64,000 bases of DNA from Doryteuthis pealeii (Eukaryota; Mollusca; Cephalopoda; Myopsida; Loliginidae): assembly GCA_023376005.1 (NCBI GenBank), contig CM042141.1, forward strand, positions 96,572,092 to 96,636,091, read 5' to 3'. Shown in pieces: positions 1 to 12,255 of the stretch (its first letter is position 1; each line of letters opens with the position of its first letter). Under the pieces are notes generated by a model. It saw only the letters and a program-made list of their open reading frames with translations, was not told the DNA's origin and ran no database searches. A program made the translations under genes and the position numbers.

Positions 1-925
1 CATGGATCAGGTGGGAGAGTGCAAAAGAGAGAGTTGTAACATGGAGCGACATCAGACATATGGAGCCTAAAAAATTAAGTTTCCTGATAAAGGCAGTCTA
101 CGACATATTACCAACACCAGTCAATCTTCACGTCTGGGGGTTAGCTACGTCAGACCTATGCAAAGCATGTGGGAAAACTGCTAGCCTGAAACATATTCTC
201 ACGGGATGCGAGTATGCTCTAAGAAGCTACACATGGAGACACAATGAAGTCCTCGAGATTGTTGCGGAGGCGTCGAAGACCGGAAGAAGCTGTTAATAAC
301 ATCAACAAAGCAGTACCTTTTGTTAAAGAAGGAAACATTTCGAAATTTTCGCATAAAAATAGGCATGTGTCGTCAATATTTGATGGCTCCATGGGCTGGC
401 GCATTGCGTGCGACTTGGAACATCAACTCGTTTTTTCCAACATTTACGGCCCAGCGTCCTGATATTGTCATTTGGTCTGTTAATCAAAAGAAAGTTTTTA
501 CGTTGAATTTGAAGTTCCATTTGAAGAAAATCTTGATTGGGTCCATCAGCATAAGTTGGAAAAATATGACGACCTACGTGAACAATGTGTCAGAAACGGA
601 TGGATAACAAATGTATTTCCCATCGAAGTCGGATGCCAGGGATTTATTACCAACTCAACCTTGGCATTTTTGTCTAAACTTGGACTTTCTCCACCAGACA
701 AGAGGAAATACATAAAAAAGATCCAGGAGAAAGCTCTAACCGCATCAGTGTGGATATGGCAGTCCTATATTGTGACATCAAACCGACAAAGTCTGGTGGT
801 ATATCGTGAGATACGGCTGGGGCACTCTGGGTTAGTGGTAATGATGCTTCGGCCCCGAAACCATGCCTGAACCCAGAGTCATCATCTGATGAAGGCTTTG
901 TTGGTTGCAATGCTACTGTGTAAAT
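1..925 (+). pseudogene. 3' end of a non-LTR retrotransposon (CCHC plus restriction-like endonuclease region), decayed
   Basis: Residues read from 60 on carry a Cys-Cys-His-Cys cluster (LCKACGK...HILTGC) typical of the region after the reverse transcriptase in non-LTR elements. The coding then continues in other frames: a stretch like GWRIACDLEHQLVFSNIYGP (about 390-455), then RPDIVIWS (about 455-480), then HKLEKYDDLREQCVRNGW and VFPIEVGCQGF (about 550-650), and finally KRKYIKKIQEKALTASVWIW. The order CCHC, then a PD...E-type block, is what the restriction-like-endonuclease clades of non-LTR elements show, so I read this as their C-terminus. At least two frame changes make it a pseudogene. It begins before the window. 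The clade assignment is inference. Confidence 0.6.
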
Positions 926-1619
926 AGCAGTCATTGTATGAAGATTATTGGATAATGATTTGGAAAACCTTTAATTTTAGGAAAGAATACAAGAAAGAAT
1001 GTTAAACTATCTATGAGGTTGTTATAGCAACATAATTAGGAATCCCAATTATTATGAATTTTTAAAATGTAGGAATGAACTTTTCAAACAAAATCAATAT
1101 TAAAACAAAATATTCCACTTGCTTTGACATAGGTCAAATTAGGAGGCAAAAACCTATCCCCAATATTCACTAATTATGATTTATGATTTTATTATTTATG
1201 GTTCAGTATTATTTACAATTCCTTTAATTCATAAATTAAATAATGGTCATAAGCACAATTTTGAATGATTTTTTTCATCCTCACATTTTATTGATTTATA
1301 ATGATTGGCATTCCTAACTATGTTGCCATGACAACCCTGCAGACAGTTTTTTTTTTCCTGAATCAAAAATTTGTCCAAATCAGTTTCTGATGCAACCCAC
1401 AGAGGTTAAAGTGTTATAATAAATACTCAAAAAATGTTGGCTTTCATATATTTTCATATTTTTCTTCCATTCATTCAATCAGGCATTTTATTCATATTTA
1501 TTCATACTCCAGTAGACCTGAATTCTTATCAATAGTATTTGTCTACCTTGATTGTAGGCCATTTCTAAATTTCAGTGCTATATGAAAGTTTACTTAAAAT
1601 TATACTAACTTCAAACTTT
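926..1619. other. AT-rich intergenic stretch
   Basis: No coding, RNA or clear repeat signal is visible. The composition is uniformly AT-rich with short A and T runs. Confidence 0.5.
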
Positions 1620-1905
1620 ATATATATTTACCCAATCTCTCTGTATGGGCAGGATGTGACACAAGGTCAATTTCTTAAGTGGAGTTTAACAGGTTTGAAT
1701 TCAGGGTTTTCCTTTTTGCAGACTGGTAGCCTAACCAAGGTTAAAGAGCCGAGTTCACTCTGATCCCATATCTTGAGAGAGGATAGTTGGATGCATGCCT
1801 TTCCCAATGATATTAAGCATTATATGAAATGCAAATAGCCTTGTCCAGGATTTGAATTTGGGGCACTTAGTCCATTTCCTATGAAAATAACAATTATACC
1901 ACACA
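1620..1905 (-). repeat. SINE family B copy (tRNA-derived, reverse orientation)
   Basis: Read on the - strand it begins with a tRNA-like head (GGTATAATTGTTA..., B-box-like TTCAAATCC), followed by a body shared with copies near 7100, 36770, 40390, 43640 and 58670. The body includes CTTTCCCAA, ATGAAATGCAAA and a block like AGACTGGTAGCC. The tail reads as GGATGTGACACAAGGTC and ends in TATTTACCCAA. Family membership rests on at least five visible copies in this window. Confidence 0.65.
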
Positions 1906-2015
1906 ATTACTCTAACTTCTAAATTTAGAGTAACAAATGTTTTCTTTCTTTCAACTTTCATTTAACAAAACTACAAAAACTAATATAATATAGAAATGTA
2001 TAGTATAAACATAAT

Positions 2016-2206
2016 GGTTATTTCCTATAAGTCCAACATAAACAAAGGGGAACTACTCGTGACTGATAAATTATTCATTTATTTTCCCATTAAACTAACC
2101 CTAAACCCTACCCCCGTCTTCTTTTTTCCTAGTAGATCAATAAATAAATAATTTATCAGTCAAGAGTGGTTCCCCTTTGTTTAGGTTGGACTTATAGGAA
2201 ATAACC
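2016..2206. repeat. Inverted-repeat element (MITE-like), about 65-bp arms
   Basis: The left arm starts GGTTATTTCCTATAAGTCCA and the right arm ends with its near-perfect reverse complement. The arms also share an AAAGGGGAAC / GTTCCCCTTT block and ACTGATAAATTATT. A loop of about 60 bp separates them. No coding capacity. Confidence 0.7.
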
Positions 2207-2304
2207 CATAACAATTATATTAATGATCTGTTTGTACAATCCTTAAAACATTGAAATAAGATTTTAGATTCTTCAATATTTTATTTCTGTTAACAACCAT
2301 CATA

Positions 2305-2562
2305 TGGCTTATTTAGCTCAGTCAGTAGAGCATCTACCTAGGAACTACATGGTTCCAGGTTCAATACTAACCATCGCCAACTCAGCACATGAGTAGCACA
2401 GCTTGGATCTGTGTGATAAAGTATGGAGCTGATGGTAAGTGTGGTACTCCACCTCAGATGCAAAAACAATCTCCCTGGTCAAGCACTAATGAAAAAGGGA
2501 TAGACTCTTCCATTCCAGGGGATACCAACGACAGGCCACTCCACTGACTTTACTTTTACTAT
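2305..2562 (+). repeat. SINE family A copy (tRNA-derived)
   Basis: The head TTAGCTCAGTCAGTAGAGCA matches a pol III A box in a tRNA-like arm, and GGTTCCAGGTTCAATAC supplies the B box. The body GAGCTGATGGTAAGTGTGG, ACTCCACCTCAG, CAATCTCCCTGGTC and the end CCACTCCACTGACTTTAC recur in at least eight other copies here. The sequence past the head rules out a functional tRNA gene. Confidence 0.85.
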
Positions 2563-5084
2563 GCAAATATATAGAAATAATTAGAGTGAAATTATATTAA
2601 TTATTTCAGATTAAAGTTGTTATTGAAATAATTTTATTTAAAATTAAAAATTTTGCATTACTGAAATTTAAAAATATAAAGATATGAACAGGTGTTACAT
2701 AATGAATAGGCATATCCCATCATTTTTGTAATGGAGTGTAAGATTTAAATTTAATGTTTAATGGTTACTGGGAAAGTTCAGATAAGTTTGACAGCTAGGC
2801 TTTGACCCCAGGTTGACTGGTAAAGGGATTCACTGATTGAGCAATGGGAAAGTATTAAGAATCACTTAAGCAACCCTACTGGCTAGACACATATTTGCAG
2901 TTGTACTGATTTCTTTCTTGCGTGCATGTTAAAGTGGAATCAGAGAAATAAACATGTGTACACCAAATGAAATAAGTCTCTATGTTCCTGATTTGATTAA
3001 CAAAAACTAACTAAGATGGAATCAGAGAAAAATACAACACCAGATAAGGCTGAAGAGAAGGTTAGAACACTTAGCAGAAGACATAAGAAATAAATAAGTA
3101 TTATATAGTACCTAAATAATGAGAATGGAATCATCTGTTTTTCCTATGAATAATATCAGATGAAACCTCAAAAGAGAGAAACAATGAGATCTTATAGGAC
3201 TTGTTAATTCAAACTAGCAATTCTAATCACACTTATCACCTTGAATCTTTGCTTAGTAAACCTTTTTTTCCTATCCTTAATACTCATTGTGTTTCTTCCT
3301 ATTATTTTTCTGTTAACTGATACTTTAGTTACAACAATAATAGATTATCCAACACATGAACATTAGATTATTATGAAATTATCATAAATTCCAACTTGGA
3401 TAAACATTTTGAAAGAAAACTGATAAAAAAAACAAACAATTAAGATTAAAGTTGAACTTGTTGATAAATATGTTATCAATTATAAGAAAATAAATAAGGG
3501 TTATCGCAAATTTAGACTAGTAGATGATCAGGTGTAAAGAAATTTATTTCTGATTCAGTAGTGACAAAACTAATAAAAAGAGTAAAAGATTACAGTTACA
3601 GGGAGAAATTGGGATTAATTACTTACTAAAAAGAATGAGAGGCAATCTAAATGAGATTTTCAAAATAATTAAGGAAATTTCTAATTATGGTAGACATTTT
3701 TTTTTTAAATATTTCTCCTTGAACTGGAAATTTACTGTCAAAGAAGATTTCACGAAATTAAGTCTATTAAACAATTGGGTTTCTTTTTTTCTTTGCTGAT
3801 AGAGTAAAATATTTTTGGAACAAATTGCTTAATCAGATCAAAAATAGAAATAGTGTAAAAAATTTTAATCTAGAATTGGATGATTTCAGAAATAATGGTA
3901 AGAAAAAGAATTTAAGAGGACATTTTTGGGAACTATTAGATAAATTAACAGAATTTGATCTGTATATAGATATTTTATTAATACTGTATATGTTCCATGC
4001 AAAAATTATCTTTCTTTTTAAAGATGATGTAAGATAGTAAAAAGGAGAGATGCCTAAGAAGGCATAACAAACAAATCTTATTAGGATGGAGATACGGTGT
4101 CTGTAACTGAAACTATGTCACTGCTTACATTATAATACCCTCAGTAATCGCGTAAGTTTATTAATGAATAATTAATTTATAGTCAAAATCATTAATACTT
4201 AGAATAAATCTTACTTATTAATGAGGTCTCAATGAAAATCTAAGTTAGATTTGTCTCAAAACAGCCCATGTCGTTAGTGTGTTCAAAATCCTGCAATGTG
4301 TCTTATATATCACTAAGAAATAAAGGTTTTTCATTATATATGGTATGGTTAATTTGCATACCGGTTTTAACAAAAACAAGTTTAATAAATAATTACTAGC
4401 TGTTATTAATCTCTAATATTATTGTTTTATTCTCCAGCATATTAAGATTAATCCTATGAATGATTTTATATAGAAACCAATTAAAATATTTTAAAAAAAA
4501 TCTTTTTATATGTGTTCTTATTTAATTTCATTAGTCTTTCTAAATTAATGTATTTCTTTATATTAAAACTTACTTGCACCCAGAGGGTGCATATTCTAGC
4601 TAGTAATAATATGAACACTTTCCTATGTCTCTGGTTTAAGTAAGTATTTTGTACACTCTCGTTGCATCTTCAACAAGACTAAATGGAGACATTAGATTAG
4701 TTTTAGCACTTCATTTTGCAAAATTCATCTTTCTAATGAAAAGGGAGAGACGTCAGCAATTTTCCTGCCTGGGATCATTGAAATTTTTGGGTCTTTCAAC
4801 ATCACATTTTTTTCTCTGTGGCAATGTTACATAATCTATGCATAGATTATTGTCAACCCCCTGTATTTCTGAAGGGATGGCCCCTTTTCATATCATGGGC
4901 GGGACTTTCCATGGAATATTACAGAAAGCCCGCGAAATACATGAAGTCACGTGGGACCTGGTTGGCTCTCAGTTTCAGCTTGGATATCAGGCAGAGAAGA
5001 TATTTCTGCCCTAGCTGGGACTCACCTGCACACGCGCGTTGTGTTTAGTTAGAGAAATATGTTTAGTTAAGTAAATAAAAGTTT
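2563..5084. other. AT-rich intergenic stretch with one GC-richer patch
   Basis: I see no gene. Positions 2563-4800 are low-complexity AT-rich sequence. Positions 4830-5050 are less AT-rich and contain a short perfect palindrome (ATAATCTATGCATAGATTAT). A short open frame there has no recognisable domain and I do not call it a gene. Confidence 0.4.
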
Positions 5085-5204
5085 ACATAAATAATATGGT
5101 TTTGTGGTTGATGAATGTCTTGGCAACAAGCCTGACCTAGAGGAAGAAATGAATCAGGGACGGCCAACCAGCAAGAACAGAGAAATAGAAGACCAGACAC
5201 AAAG

Positions 5205-5285
5205 TCCCCAAGACTAGGTCCAGACACTGGAAGAAGAACATAAGATACCAAAGATGATCAGAAGAATAATAGAAGTAAAGAAAGG
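5205..5285 (+). repeat. Dispersed repeat fragment (pair with 35937-36035, - strand)
   Basis: The block ACCAGACACAAAGTCCCCAA followed by GTCCAGAC, CTGGAAGAAGAA and AGAATAATAGAAGTAA is found again, reverse-complemented, inside TMEM101 intron 2. A shorter piece occurs near 63875. The nature of the parent element is unknown. Confidence 0.45.
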
Positions 5286-5724
5286 GTATACAACAGCAAC
5301 CCAATCTGGCCAAGTGAGGAGAAAAGCAGTTTTAACTGTAATTGTATTTATGGCTGACAATTTATAGCTGTAAATGATGGATACCAGCACCAGTTGGCAA
5401 TAGTTATTTTTACTGGGAAAAAACTTCCATGCACATATCTTCCAATAGACTGAATCAGGTATTTGACCTATGCATAAAATTTCATTACTCATTCACCCAC
5501 AAATGAACTTACACTATTTCAACAGAGCCTATCAATCTCCAAAGAAACTCTCACCAACCCAAAGTGTTGACTCTAACATTAATAGATATATTTGTTACAA
5601 TTTCAATACTGATATCTTCTTTTATACATTGGTAATATCCCAATAAGATATCCACAACAAATTGGTGATAATAACTTGGAAAAATAGAAAGGAAAACAAT
5701 TTTCAAAAAATTCTAACCAAACTC

Positions 5725-6043
5725 AGAGATGCTAAAAAATACGTGTCCTGCATCCCTGATGCATAAAAATCTAAAAGGATGCAGTAAAATTGTAACCATG
5801 CATCCCAGTATTTTTTTTCTTCTCCCACAATTTCCAGCTAATACATTTCAATATTTTCTTGGAAATGAATTACACGCTATGGGGTACAAGGTAGAGGTTA
5901 TACAGTTTTAGTTGTTCATAGATAAAAACTCTACAATTTATTAAGAAACTTTAGTTGGGACCCATCAAATTTCCCGGGGACTCATTCAAATCAAATAGAT
6001 CCATCCCAGGATGCACTAAATTAAAAAGCTACCAGCATCACTG
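5725..6043. repeat. MITE-like repeat, copy 1 (copy 2 at 57284-57568)
   Basis: Both copies share CATCCCTGA, AAAAGGATGCAGTAAAATTG, CATGCATCCCAGT, TTTCAAT...TTTCTTGGAAA, GGGACCCAT and CAGGATGCACTAAAT. The second copy has terminal inverted repeats built on AGATGCTGATAG; here they are eroded (AGAGATGCT ... ACCAGCATCACTG). Confidence 0.65.
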
Positions 6044-7099
6044 CAGTCTAGTAAAAAAAGAAAAAGAATTCTGTACAAGATTAAAAATTAATGCATTTAA
6101 AAAAAAAAAAAACTTTGTTAAATAGCATATCAACCTTTGTGGATTATTTAATGCCAAAGCAATACTTGTACATATTTACAAACCCCTCCACATGAGTAGG
6201 ATGTGAGACAAGGTCAATTTCTTGGCATATCAACCCTTCATGGGTTATTTAATGTCAAAGCTATCCTTGTAGAACAATAATAGTTGGACTATTTAACCCC
6301 TACCTGAGATATAATTTGACAGTTTGATGTCAAACAGTAACAGTTAATATACAAGGTGGGGCAGAAGTGATAGAGCAGCCAATGAAAAAAAAAACGCCCC
6401 TACCCCCCAAAAAAACAACAATAGTGACTTATTATAAACTATTCTATTCTATTCTGCAATCTGCAGAATAATGATAATATCTTCTTTAGTAATAAACGTG
6501 AGTATCAGTGTCTCACATTTATCCACTTTACTCCTAGAGGCTATACCCCAAAATATCATACCATTTTGGAATCCGACCAACCCTGTGAGCAAATTAAAAA
6601 CATTCTGGGTCGAATCCAGATCCTGAAATTTTGGATTACCAAGTTTTGAATACCGCAATTGTTTTAAGTGATTTTTTTATGACAATTTTTTTTGCATGAT
6701 AACCATTTTTATAACTTGGAAATAAATTTGGGAATTGTTATATTGTAATGACCAGTTATACCGAGTGGTTGATCACGAGACTATTATGAGGAGAGTCCTT
6801 CACATAAATCCCACACAGAGTAATCTGTGTGTACTTAAATAGTGGCTAGCACCACCACCACCACTTCTGAGGTACGGGGAAGATGGGTCATTCCATTATA
6901 TCAGGAATAACTAGCTTAATTGCCGCCTTATAGGGTGGCTTTTAAGCTAGTTTTAAATATTTGAACTCTTCAAGCAGTTGAAGTAGTTACCAAGTAAACA
7001 TTTTTTAAAGATATAAATGGGCTTGTCTATCAGTAAAGCAGGTCATATTACAATTTTAACCAATTAGTTACAGATGTATTCATCCAACTCCACCGTCAC
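6044..7099. other. Intergenic stretch with repeat fragments
   Basis: It holds a family B tail fragment (about 6170-6220: AGTAGGATGTGAGACAAGGT), the shared 3' tail motif GGCATATCAACCC...GGGTTATTTAATG (about 6222-6255), and unassigned AT-rich sequence. No gene is visible. Confidence 0.45.
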
Positions 7100-7366
7100 C
7101 GTCAGGATTCAACACAAGGTCAATTTTTCAGCAGGGTAGTGCTGGTTTGAATTCAGAATTTTCCTTCTCCTAGTCATACCAAGGTTAAAGAACCCAATCT
7201 GCCCTACTAACTTACCCATAGCTTGGGGAAGGGTGAAGAGATGGATTAATGCTAATTCCAAGACCATTAGCACAAAGTGAAATGCTAACAGCTTCATCCA
7301 GAATTTGAACTTGGTTTACGGTGTCCATTTTCTAAGATGATAACCATTACACCACGTTCCCCCAGA
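7100..7366 (-). repeat. SINE family B copy (reverse orientation)
   Basis: Same body as the 1620-1905 copy: AACACAAGGTCAATTTTTCAG, TTTGAATTCAGAATTTTCCT, CCAAGGTTAAAGAACCCAAT, then the tRNA-like head in reverse (GATGATAACCATTACACCAC). Confidence 0.65.
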
Positions 7367-7407
7367 TGTAGGTAAATCCCTATAATCTCCTTCTTTGCTC
7401 GCTTACA

Positions 7408-7590
7408 GTCAAGTCACATTGAGAGCACCGGTTCCCGCTAGATCACCAGAGTTAAATAGCGATGAGTCTGTTCAATACTTAGATGGGTGACCAATTTGAG
7501 CAATAACAGATCCTGTAAGCAACCTGATATCAAAATGACTTCATTCGGCATTAAATAACCTGAAATGGGTTGATATGCCATAAAACAAAA
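7408..7590 (+). repeat. 5S rRNA-derived SINE
   Basis: The segment from AGTCAAGTCACATTGAGAGC through ACCGGTTCCCGCTAGATCAC, GAGTTAAATAGCGATGAG and TACTTAGATGGGTGACC follows the order of animal 5S rRNA, including its internal promoter region, but with substitutions that make it a derivative. It is followed by GTAAGCAACCTGA and a tail GCATTAAATAACC...GGTTGATATGCC. A second copy with the same head and tail is at 35823-36500. The SINE3-type origin is family knowledge. Confidence 0.7.
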
Positions 7591-7750
7591 CAACCAACCT
7601 TCTTTGCTAATACATTTCAGAGACTTTTTTGAAGAATACAGATTCTGGTTTTAACAAATTTTTTTCTTAGCTTAACAGGTGATTGGGTAAATACATAAGT
7701 GATTTACTATTATGTTTTTTAATCTAATGGAATTTTGTTCCTTTCTAGAT

Positions 7751-8018
7751 AAATCAGTTTAGCTCAGTCATTAGAGCATCTGCCTAGGAATTTCAAGGTT
7801 CCAGGTTCGATAATGGTCCTCACCAACTCAGCGCATGAGTAACACAGCCTAGGTAATTCCGATCCATGTATTAAAGCATCTGGGAGCTGATGGTAGGTGT
7901 GGTGCTCGACCTCAGAAAAAAAAAAAAAAATTTCTCTGGCTAGCATTAATAAAAAGAGGACTTTGCTGTTTGGCTGATACTGACAATAGGTCAGTCTGAC
8001 AACTTTACTTACTTTACA
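7751..8018 (+). repeat. SINE family A copy (tRNA-derived)
   Basis: Head AGTTTAGCTCAGTCATTAGAG, B-box region GGTTCCAGGTTCGATAA, body GAGCTGATGGTAGGTGTGG. An A-run replaces part of the body near 7917-7930. It faces the 8161-8397 copy. Confidence 0.85.
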
Positions 8019-8160
8019 GCTGTGAAAAATATATGAACATTAAGTGAATGAGATAAGAAAGCCATTTATTTTTCAAGGTTTGGAAGATATTATCTTAAAT
8101 GGAGAAGAAAAAAAAATTTTTTTTACATAGAATTTTTTTTTAGATTTAGAAGAGTAAAAA

Positions 8161-8397
8161 AATAAAGTAGGCGGAGTGGTCTATTGTTAGTATAAGCCGG
8201 ACAGTGAGGGAGTCTATCCCCTTTTCCCGAGCGCTAGACCAGGGAGATTGTTTTTGCTGAGGTGGAGTGCCACACCTACCGTCAGCTCCCAATTTTACCA
8301 CACAGATCAGATTACTCCAATCTGTGCTACTCATGCGCCAGTATCAAACCAGGAACCTTGCGATTCCTAAGTCAATGCTCTACTGACTGAGCTAAAC
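8161..8397 (-). repeat. SINE family A copy, inverted relative to its neighbour
   Basis: Reverse complement of the family A body and head (GGGAGATTG, GTGGAGTGCCACACCTACC, then TGACTGAGCTAAAC at the end). With the copy at 7751-8018 it forms an inverted pair about 140 bp apart that could fold into a long hairpin if transcribed. Confidence 0.85.
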
Positions 8398-9189
8398 AAA
8401 TTACAGATTAAGAAGTTAACAATAAAACTAGATATAAAATTATTTGACAGAAAAATCAACATGATCAAGGGATTGATAAAAGAGTAAAATAAGAGAATAT
8501 ATTTATTTATTATGATGAAACCAAAACTAAACAGCCACATCATTGAAAGATTTTTTAAAAAATAAAAAAAATATCCAAAACTACTAAAAATGCAAATCAC
8601 TGGTAAAAAAAACTAAAATGAATTCAGTGTGAAAGGTTAAGATTAAATTAAGGGTCATGAGTTTTCTCAACAATAGAAGAGAGGCTGATTCATACAATAC
8701 TAATTTCAAAGTTAAACTATTTAAGAGATGACCGATAGAAAGATGAAAAAGTAAAATTCCCAAGAAGCTGAATAGAGATTGATACATGTCCCCAAGAAGC
8801 TGAATAGAGATTAGCCAGAGTTTTTTTTTTTATATATATCTTGTAAGTAACTATTGTTTTAAAATTATGTTGCAGTTGAATTCATTATTTATTATCATAG
8901 TTCTTGAAAGATGACATTAACTAATGAAATAATTTAATAAAGCAAATAAAAAATATCATAATTCAATAATATAACCTTTTTGAATTTGTTAAATTATGTT
9001 CCAAAAGTTATGCATATAAAAAAAGAAAAATAAAGAAAAAAAGTTAATAATCATAAACACAAACATTTAAATCCAATTGACATTTTGGAGGTAATGTGAT
9101 ACATTCAATTTCATCTTTAATTACTGTTAATATCTTTAATTCTGCCTCAAAGACCATGACAGCTATTTGCTTACCCCAACATATTTTTC
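8398..9189. other. AT-rich intergenic stretch
   Basis: No gene seen. A 22-bp motif, CCCAAGAAGCTGAATAGAGATT, occurs twice near 8758-8812 as a short duplication. Confidence 0.4.
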
Positions 9190-9455
9190 AAGATATGCCA
9201 CTAGCATTATATGTATATATATATATGAACACTATGGTCCATGTTTGGTCATGTGCTACAGATGCCCGAGGAAGCACCTGCACAAAAATCCATGAAATTT
9301 GCTGTAATAGGGTCAAAACAACCACCAGGCATGAAGGAGCTGCCACTGCACAAACTTGTTTGGTAAGCTTCAGGTGGACCTCCAAGATGCAGGACTTGGA
9401 GCCCTAAGATCTAACAAGCAACTAGATAGAGTTCTTATACTTGAAAAGGATGACA
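9190..9455 (+). pseudogene. LINE C-terminal fragment (degraded)
   Basis: In one frame around 9240-9280 the sequence reads WFGHVLQMPEEAPAQKS, matching the W-x-GHV-x-RMP signature found after the reverse transcriptase in many RTE/CR1-like elements. Further on AGLGALRSNKQLDR is compatible with the same region. The fragment is short and runs directly into a SINE. Confidence 0.4.
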
Positions 9456-9465
9456 ATGCATCCCA

Positions 9466-9605
9466 TTGTGGTTTAATAGTTAGCAAGCTAGTCTTGCAGA
9501 TCGATTAATACTGAAAACTGAGTTTGATCCTCACTGGATGCTCTGTATTTGTGACCTTGTGTCACATCCTACTCATGAAGAACTAGTTGGGTAAATTTTT
9601 TAGAT
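9466..9605 (+). repeat. tRNA-derived SINE fragment (family B-like, short form)
   Basis: Head GGTTTAATAGTTAGCAAGCT with a B-box-like GAGTTTGATCCTC, then TGTGACCTTGTGTCACATCC, CTACTCATGAAG and TTGGGTAAAT, the family B tail. Similar tails lie near 11190-11250, 29430-29520 and 61455-61530. Confidence 0.55.
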
Positions 9606-10256
9606 AACTTTTTTTTTGTAGATTTTTACCCAAAAAGTACGATATGAGGCGAAAGGTCCGATCCAGATCTAAATATCCACTCATTGATCCAGTTGAGGAT
9701 TAATATAAATTAAAAAAAAAAAATGTATATTTACTCAACAACAAAACAACCACCCTCATTTAATTCCCTCAGAACAATTAAGACAAAGAAAGTAAACAAA
9801 ATGTGAGAAAAGGTAAAAATAGAAATTATATTCTTTTATATTCTAAACCAAAGATAAGAAACCTTTGGAAGTGAGCCAAATTGGCAATGTATTTTTTGAT
9901 TTTCAGGTCAAAACAAAACTCACAGTAAAACCATAGAAAACTGAGATAACACTATATTTAAATTATTTATTTTTAAATAGTATTATATAATATATTCTTC
10001 TTTCCTAAAGCTGACTGTAAATGATAAGTTAAAACTGACAAAAATAATTTTTTTAAATTTCTTCATATAAATGAGGAATATCAAAAAAGTAGGGTGTAAA
10101 CATTTACTAATCTAACATGTTTATTACTATACATATGTGTATGTGCTACTATGCTACTTTTCCACATTATCATCATCATCATAAATATGTGCTGACAGTA
10201 TAGATTCATTTGACTCTCTCTAGAGAGAGAGACAGAGAGAGAGAGTCCTCTAGAAC
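9606..10256. other. AT-rich intergenic stretch
   Basis: Low-complexity AT-rich sequence. A GA/CT-rich self-complementary patch at about 10217-10247 lies just before the hAT element. No gene seen. Confidence 0.4.
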
Positions 10257-11131
10257 CAGTGCTTCTCAAACTTTTGGAAGTTGCTGACCAGTTGACATTT
10301 TTTGATTGATGCATGGACTAGTGTAAAAAATTAAATTTGTTAAACTTCTGTAGGATTATTTTGGGTTTAAAAGGTGTGCTAAAGACCACAACTTATATTT
10401 ATAGATTGTTGCAAAACAGTGGTGGCTGAATTGGCCAATCAAAAATGCCCAAACGTATATTCAATTCACTATTTAAAGGTGTTGATAAATTGTTTTAAAA
10501 TTATTCACTGGAAGGACTGCTTGAAGGAATGACAGACAAGATCAACTTTGATACAAATCCTACTTTGAGGACAGATCAACAGACAAGGATTAAAACTGAT
10601 ACTACATCTTTCTACTTTAAGAAAGGATCAAACTTTATGCCACAAAGAATCTCCACTGTAAAACTGCATTCAACTACAGCCCTGAAATGGCCACACGAAT
10701 CGTAACAACTTTGAATAAAAAGTATTTATTGCAGACGTGTTAAAATTAGCTTTATTTAATACAAAATTTATCATCAATATCAACTAACCCCCATTGTACA
10801 GTCAATGGGAACAGTGATACTGCTTCTTGTCAAATCTTGGATCGATAGAAGAGAGTGCCACATGCAATGGTTCTCGCATATCCAACTTGTTACTGTACTT
10901 CGCTTTTATCACACTCGTTGTTGAAAAAATAGCCTCGCTTACGTATGTTGATGGAAATGGGAGAAGCATATTGAGAGCAATTTCAGCCAGTTGATATTTT
11001 TAGAAATAGATTTCCAATTTTAGTTTATATGTACGGTTGCCATAGTTCAAACTATACAAATTTTTAAAAATCATGTATAGCACCTGCGGACCGGCAGATA
11101 GTACTTCATGGATTGGCTATGAGAAACAGTG
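10257..11131 (-). mobile_element. hAT-type DNA transposon, internally decayed
   Basis: The ends are inverted and hAT-like: CAGTGCTTCTCAAAC on the left, and the reverse complement of a TGAGAAACAGTG end on the right. The flanks TCTAGAAC and TTCTAGAC look like a slightly degraded 8-bp target duplication. On the - strand, about 11000 down to 10810, the sequence encodes LLPFPSTYVSEAIFSTTSVI, then KAKYSNKLDMREPL and LSSIDPRFDKK, the C-terminal dimerisation segment of hAT transposases of the ZBED5-like type. The rest of the transposase is missing, so it is non-autonomous. Confidence 0.7.
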
Positions 11132-11699
11132 TTCTAGACAACATCTAGAGTTTGTTCAGAGCTGATGAATGTAAGTTTTTGCTAGTTTGCCAACACTTGT
11201 GACCTTGTGTTACATCCTACCCGTGACAAACAGGTTGACTAAATACCTACTCTACCCTTCATCAATTCATTAAATAATGGCTGATGGTTTGATATATCAT
11301 TATTTCTAGGTAATAAAATTGTCAATGAAACAATTTCATTTTTTATACAAGAACATCTCTCATGAGTTTATTTTCCAGCAGTGGCCAACATGTCTGTCTT
11401 GTCTTACTTGGATGGTTTGCAAGGTCGATTGGTTGTTTTGTATTACAGCATATCAACCCTTTTCAGATAATTTAATGTCAAATCAAGTTATTCTGATATC
11501 AGGCTGTTTTTTGTTTTGATAATATAATATAGAGGGTGGGTCAAAATGATCTGATACATTTGTTGTGGGTAATGTGCTGGGCTGTGATATTGTTATAAGT
11601 GAATTTGAACTCCAGGTTCACTATTATGTTCACTTTAAAACAAATACCTTTGGGAAAGTTATGTACCCCCTCCCCTTATCCTCCGAGCTATTAGTTAAA
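11132..11699. other. Intergenic stretch with repeat tails
   Basis: It contains a family B tail (about 11190-11255), a shared-tail fragment (CATATCAACCC...TTTAATGTCAAA, about 11450-11480) and otherwise unassigned AT-rich sequence. Confidence 0.4.
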
Positions 11700-11795
11700 C
11701 AGAACCACAACCACCTAACCCCCCCATCCACAACCACCTAACCCCCCCTCCACAACCACCTAACCCCCCCTCCACAACCACCTAACCCCCTCCAC
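11700..11795. repeat. Minisatellite, about 22-bp C-rich unit
   Basis: The unit CCACAACCACCTAACCCCCC recurs about four times with small length differences. Confidence 0.85.
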
Positions 11796-12059
11796 ATACA
11801 ACCAGTTTATACAACAAAGATTCTTTTGCTCCACCCTGTATAATATCATTATAATTATCAATATATCAATACACTTGTTCCTTAAACTTCTAACCGTTAT
11901 CATCTTACAACACTCTCTGGTTAAAAATGAGACCATTGAAATCGTCCAAGATGAAATGCAAAAATCTAAATCTTGATTATCTGGTGTCGTTTAATCACCG
12001 AATTCTTATTTCGTATGAGTGTTGTCACCTCAGCTAAATAATGGACCATTCCATTTTTA

Positions 12060-12255
12060 TCACAAAGAAAGAAAGGTAAGAAAAATGATATGCTACACAG
12101 AAAAATATAATAAGAAAGAAAAAAGAAAGGAGAAAGATAGAGAGAGAGGTTGAGCACACAGAAGTGATAACGTTAATCTGTTTCAATCAAACGTGATGAA
12201 AAGAAGGAAAGAAAGAAATGAAAAGAAGGAAAGAAAGAAAAAAAAAGAATGAGAG
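12060..12255. repeat. Purine-rich AAAG-type simple repeat tract
   Basis: GAAAGAAAGG, GAAAGAAAAAAG and AAGAAGGAAAGAAAG blocks occur repeatedly. No coding is supported. Confidence 0.6.

Noticed and set aside
845..900. CTGATGA near 887 as a hammerhead core
   Set aside because: No GAAA follows at a suitable distance and no stem II forms.
4818..5048. A 76-codon frame in a GC-richer patch
   Set aside because: No domain, splice sites or repeat match could be seen.
7408..7500. A functional 5S rRNA gene
   Set aside because: Several conserved 5S positions are changed, the 3' third is missing and a SINE tail follows.
9096..9407. A 103-codon + strand frame
   Set aside because: The recognisable coding signal (GHVLQMPEE) lies in another frame of a LINE fragment.
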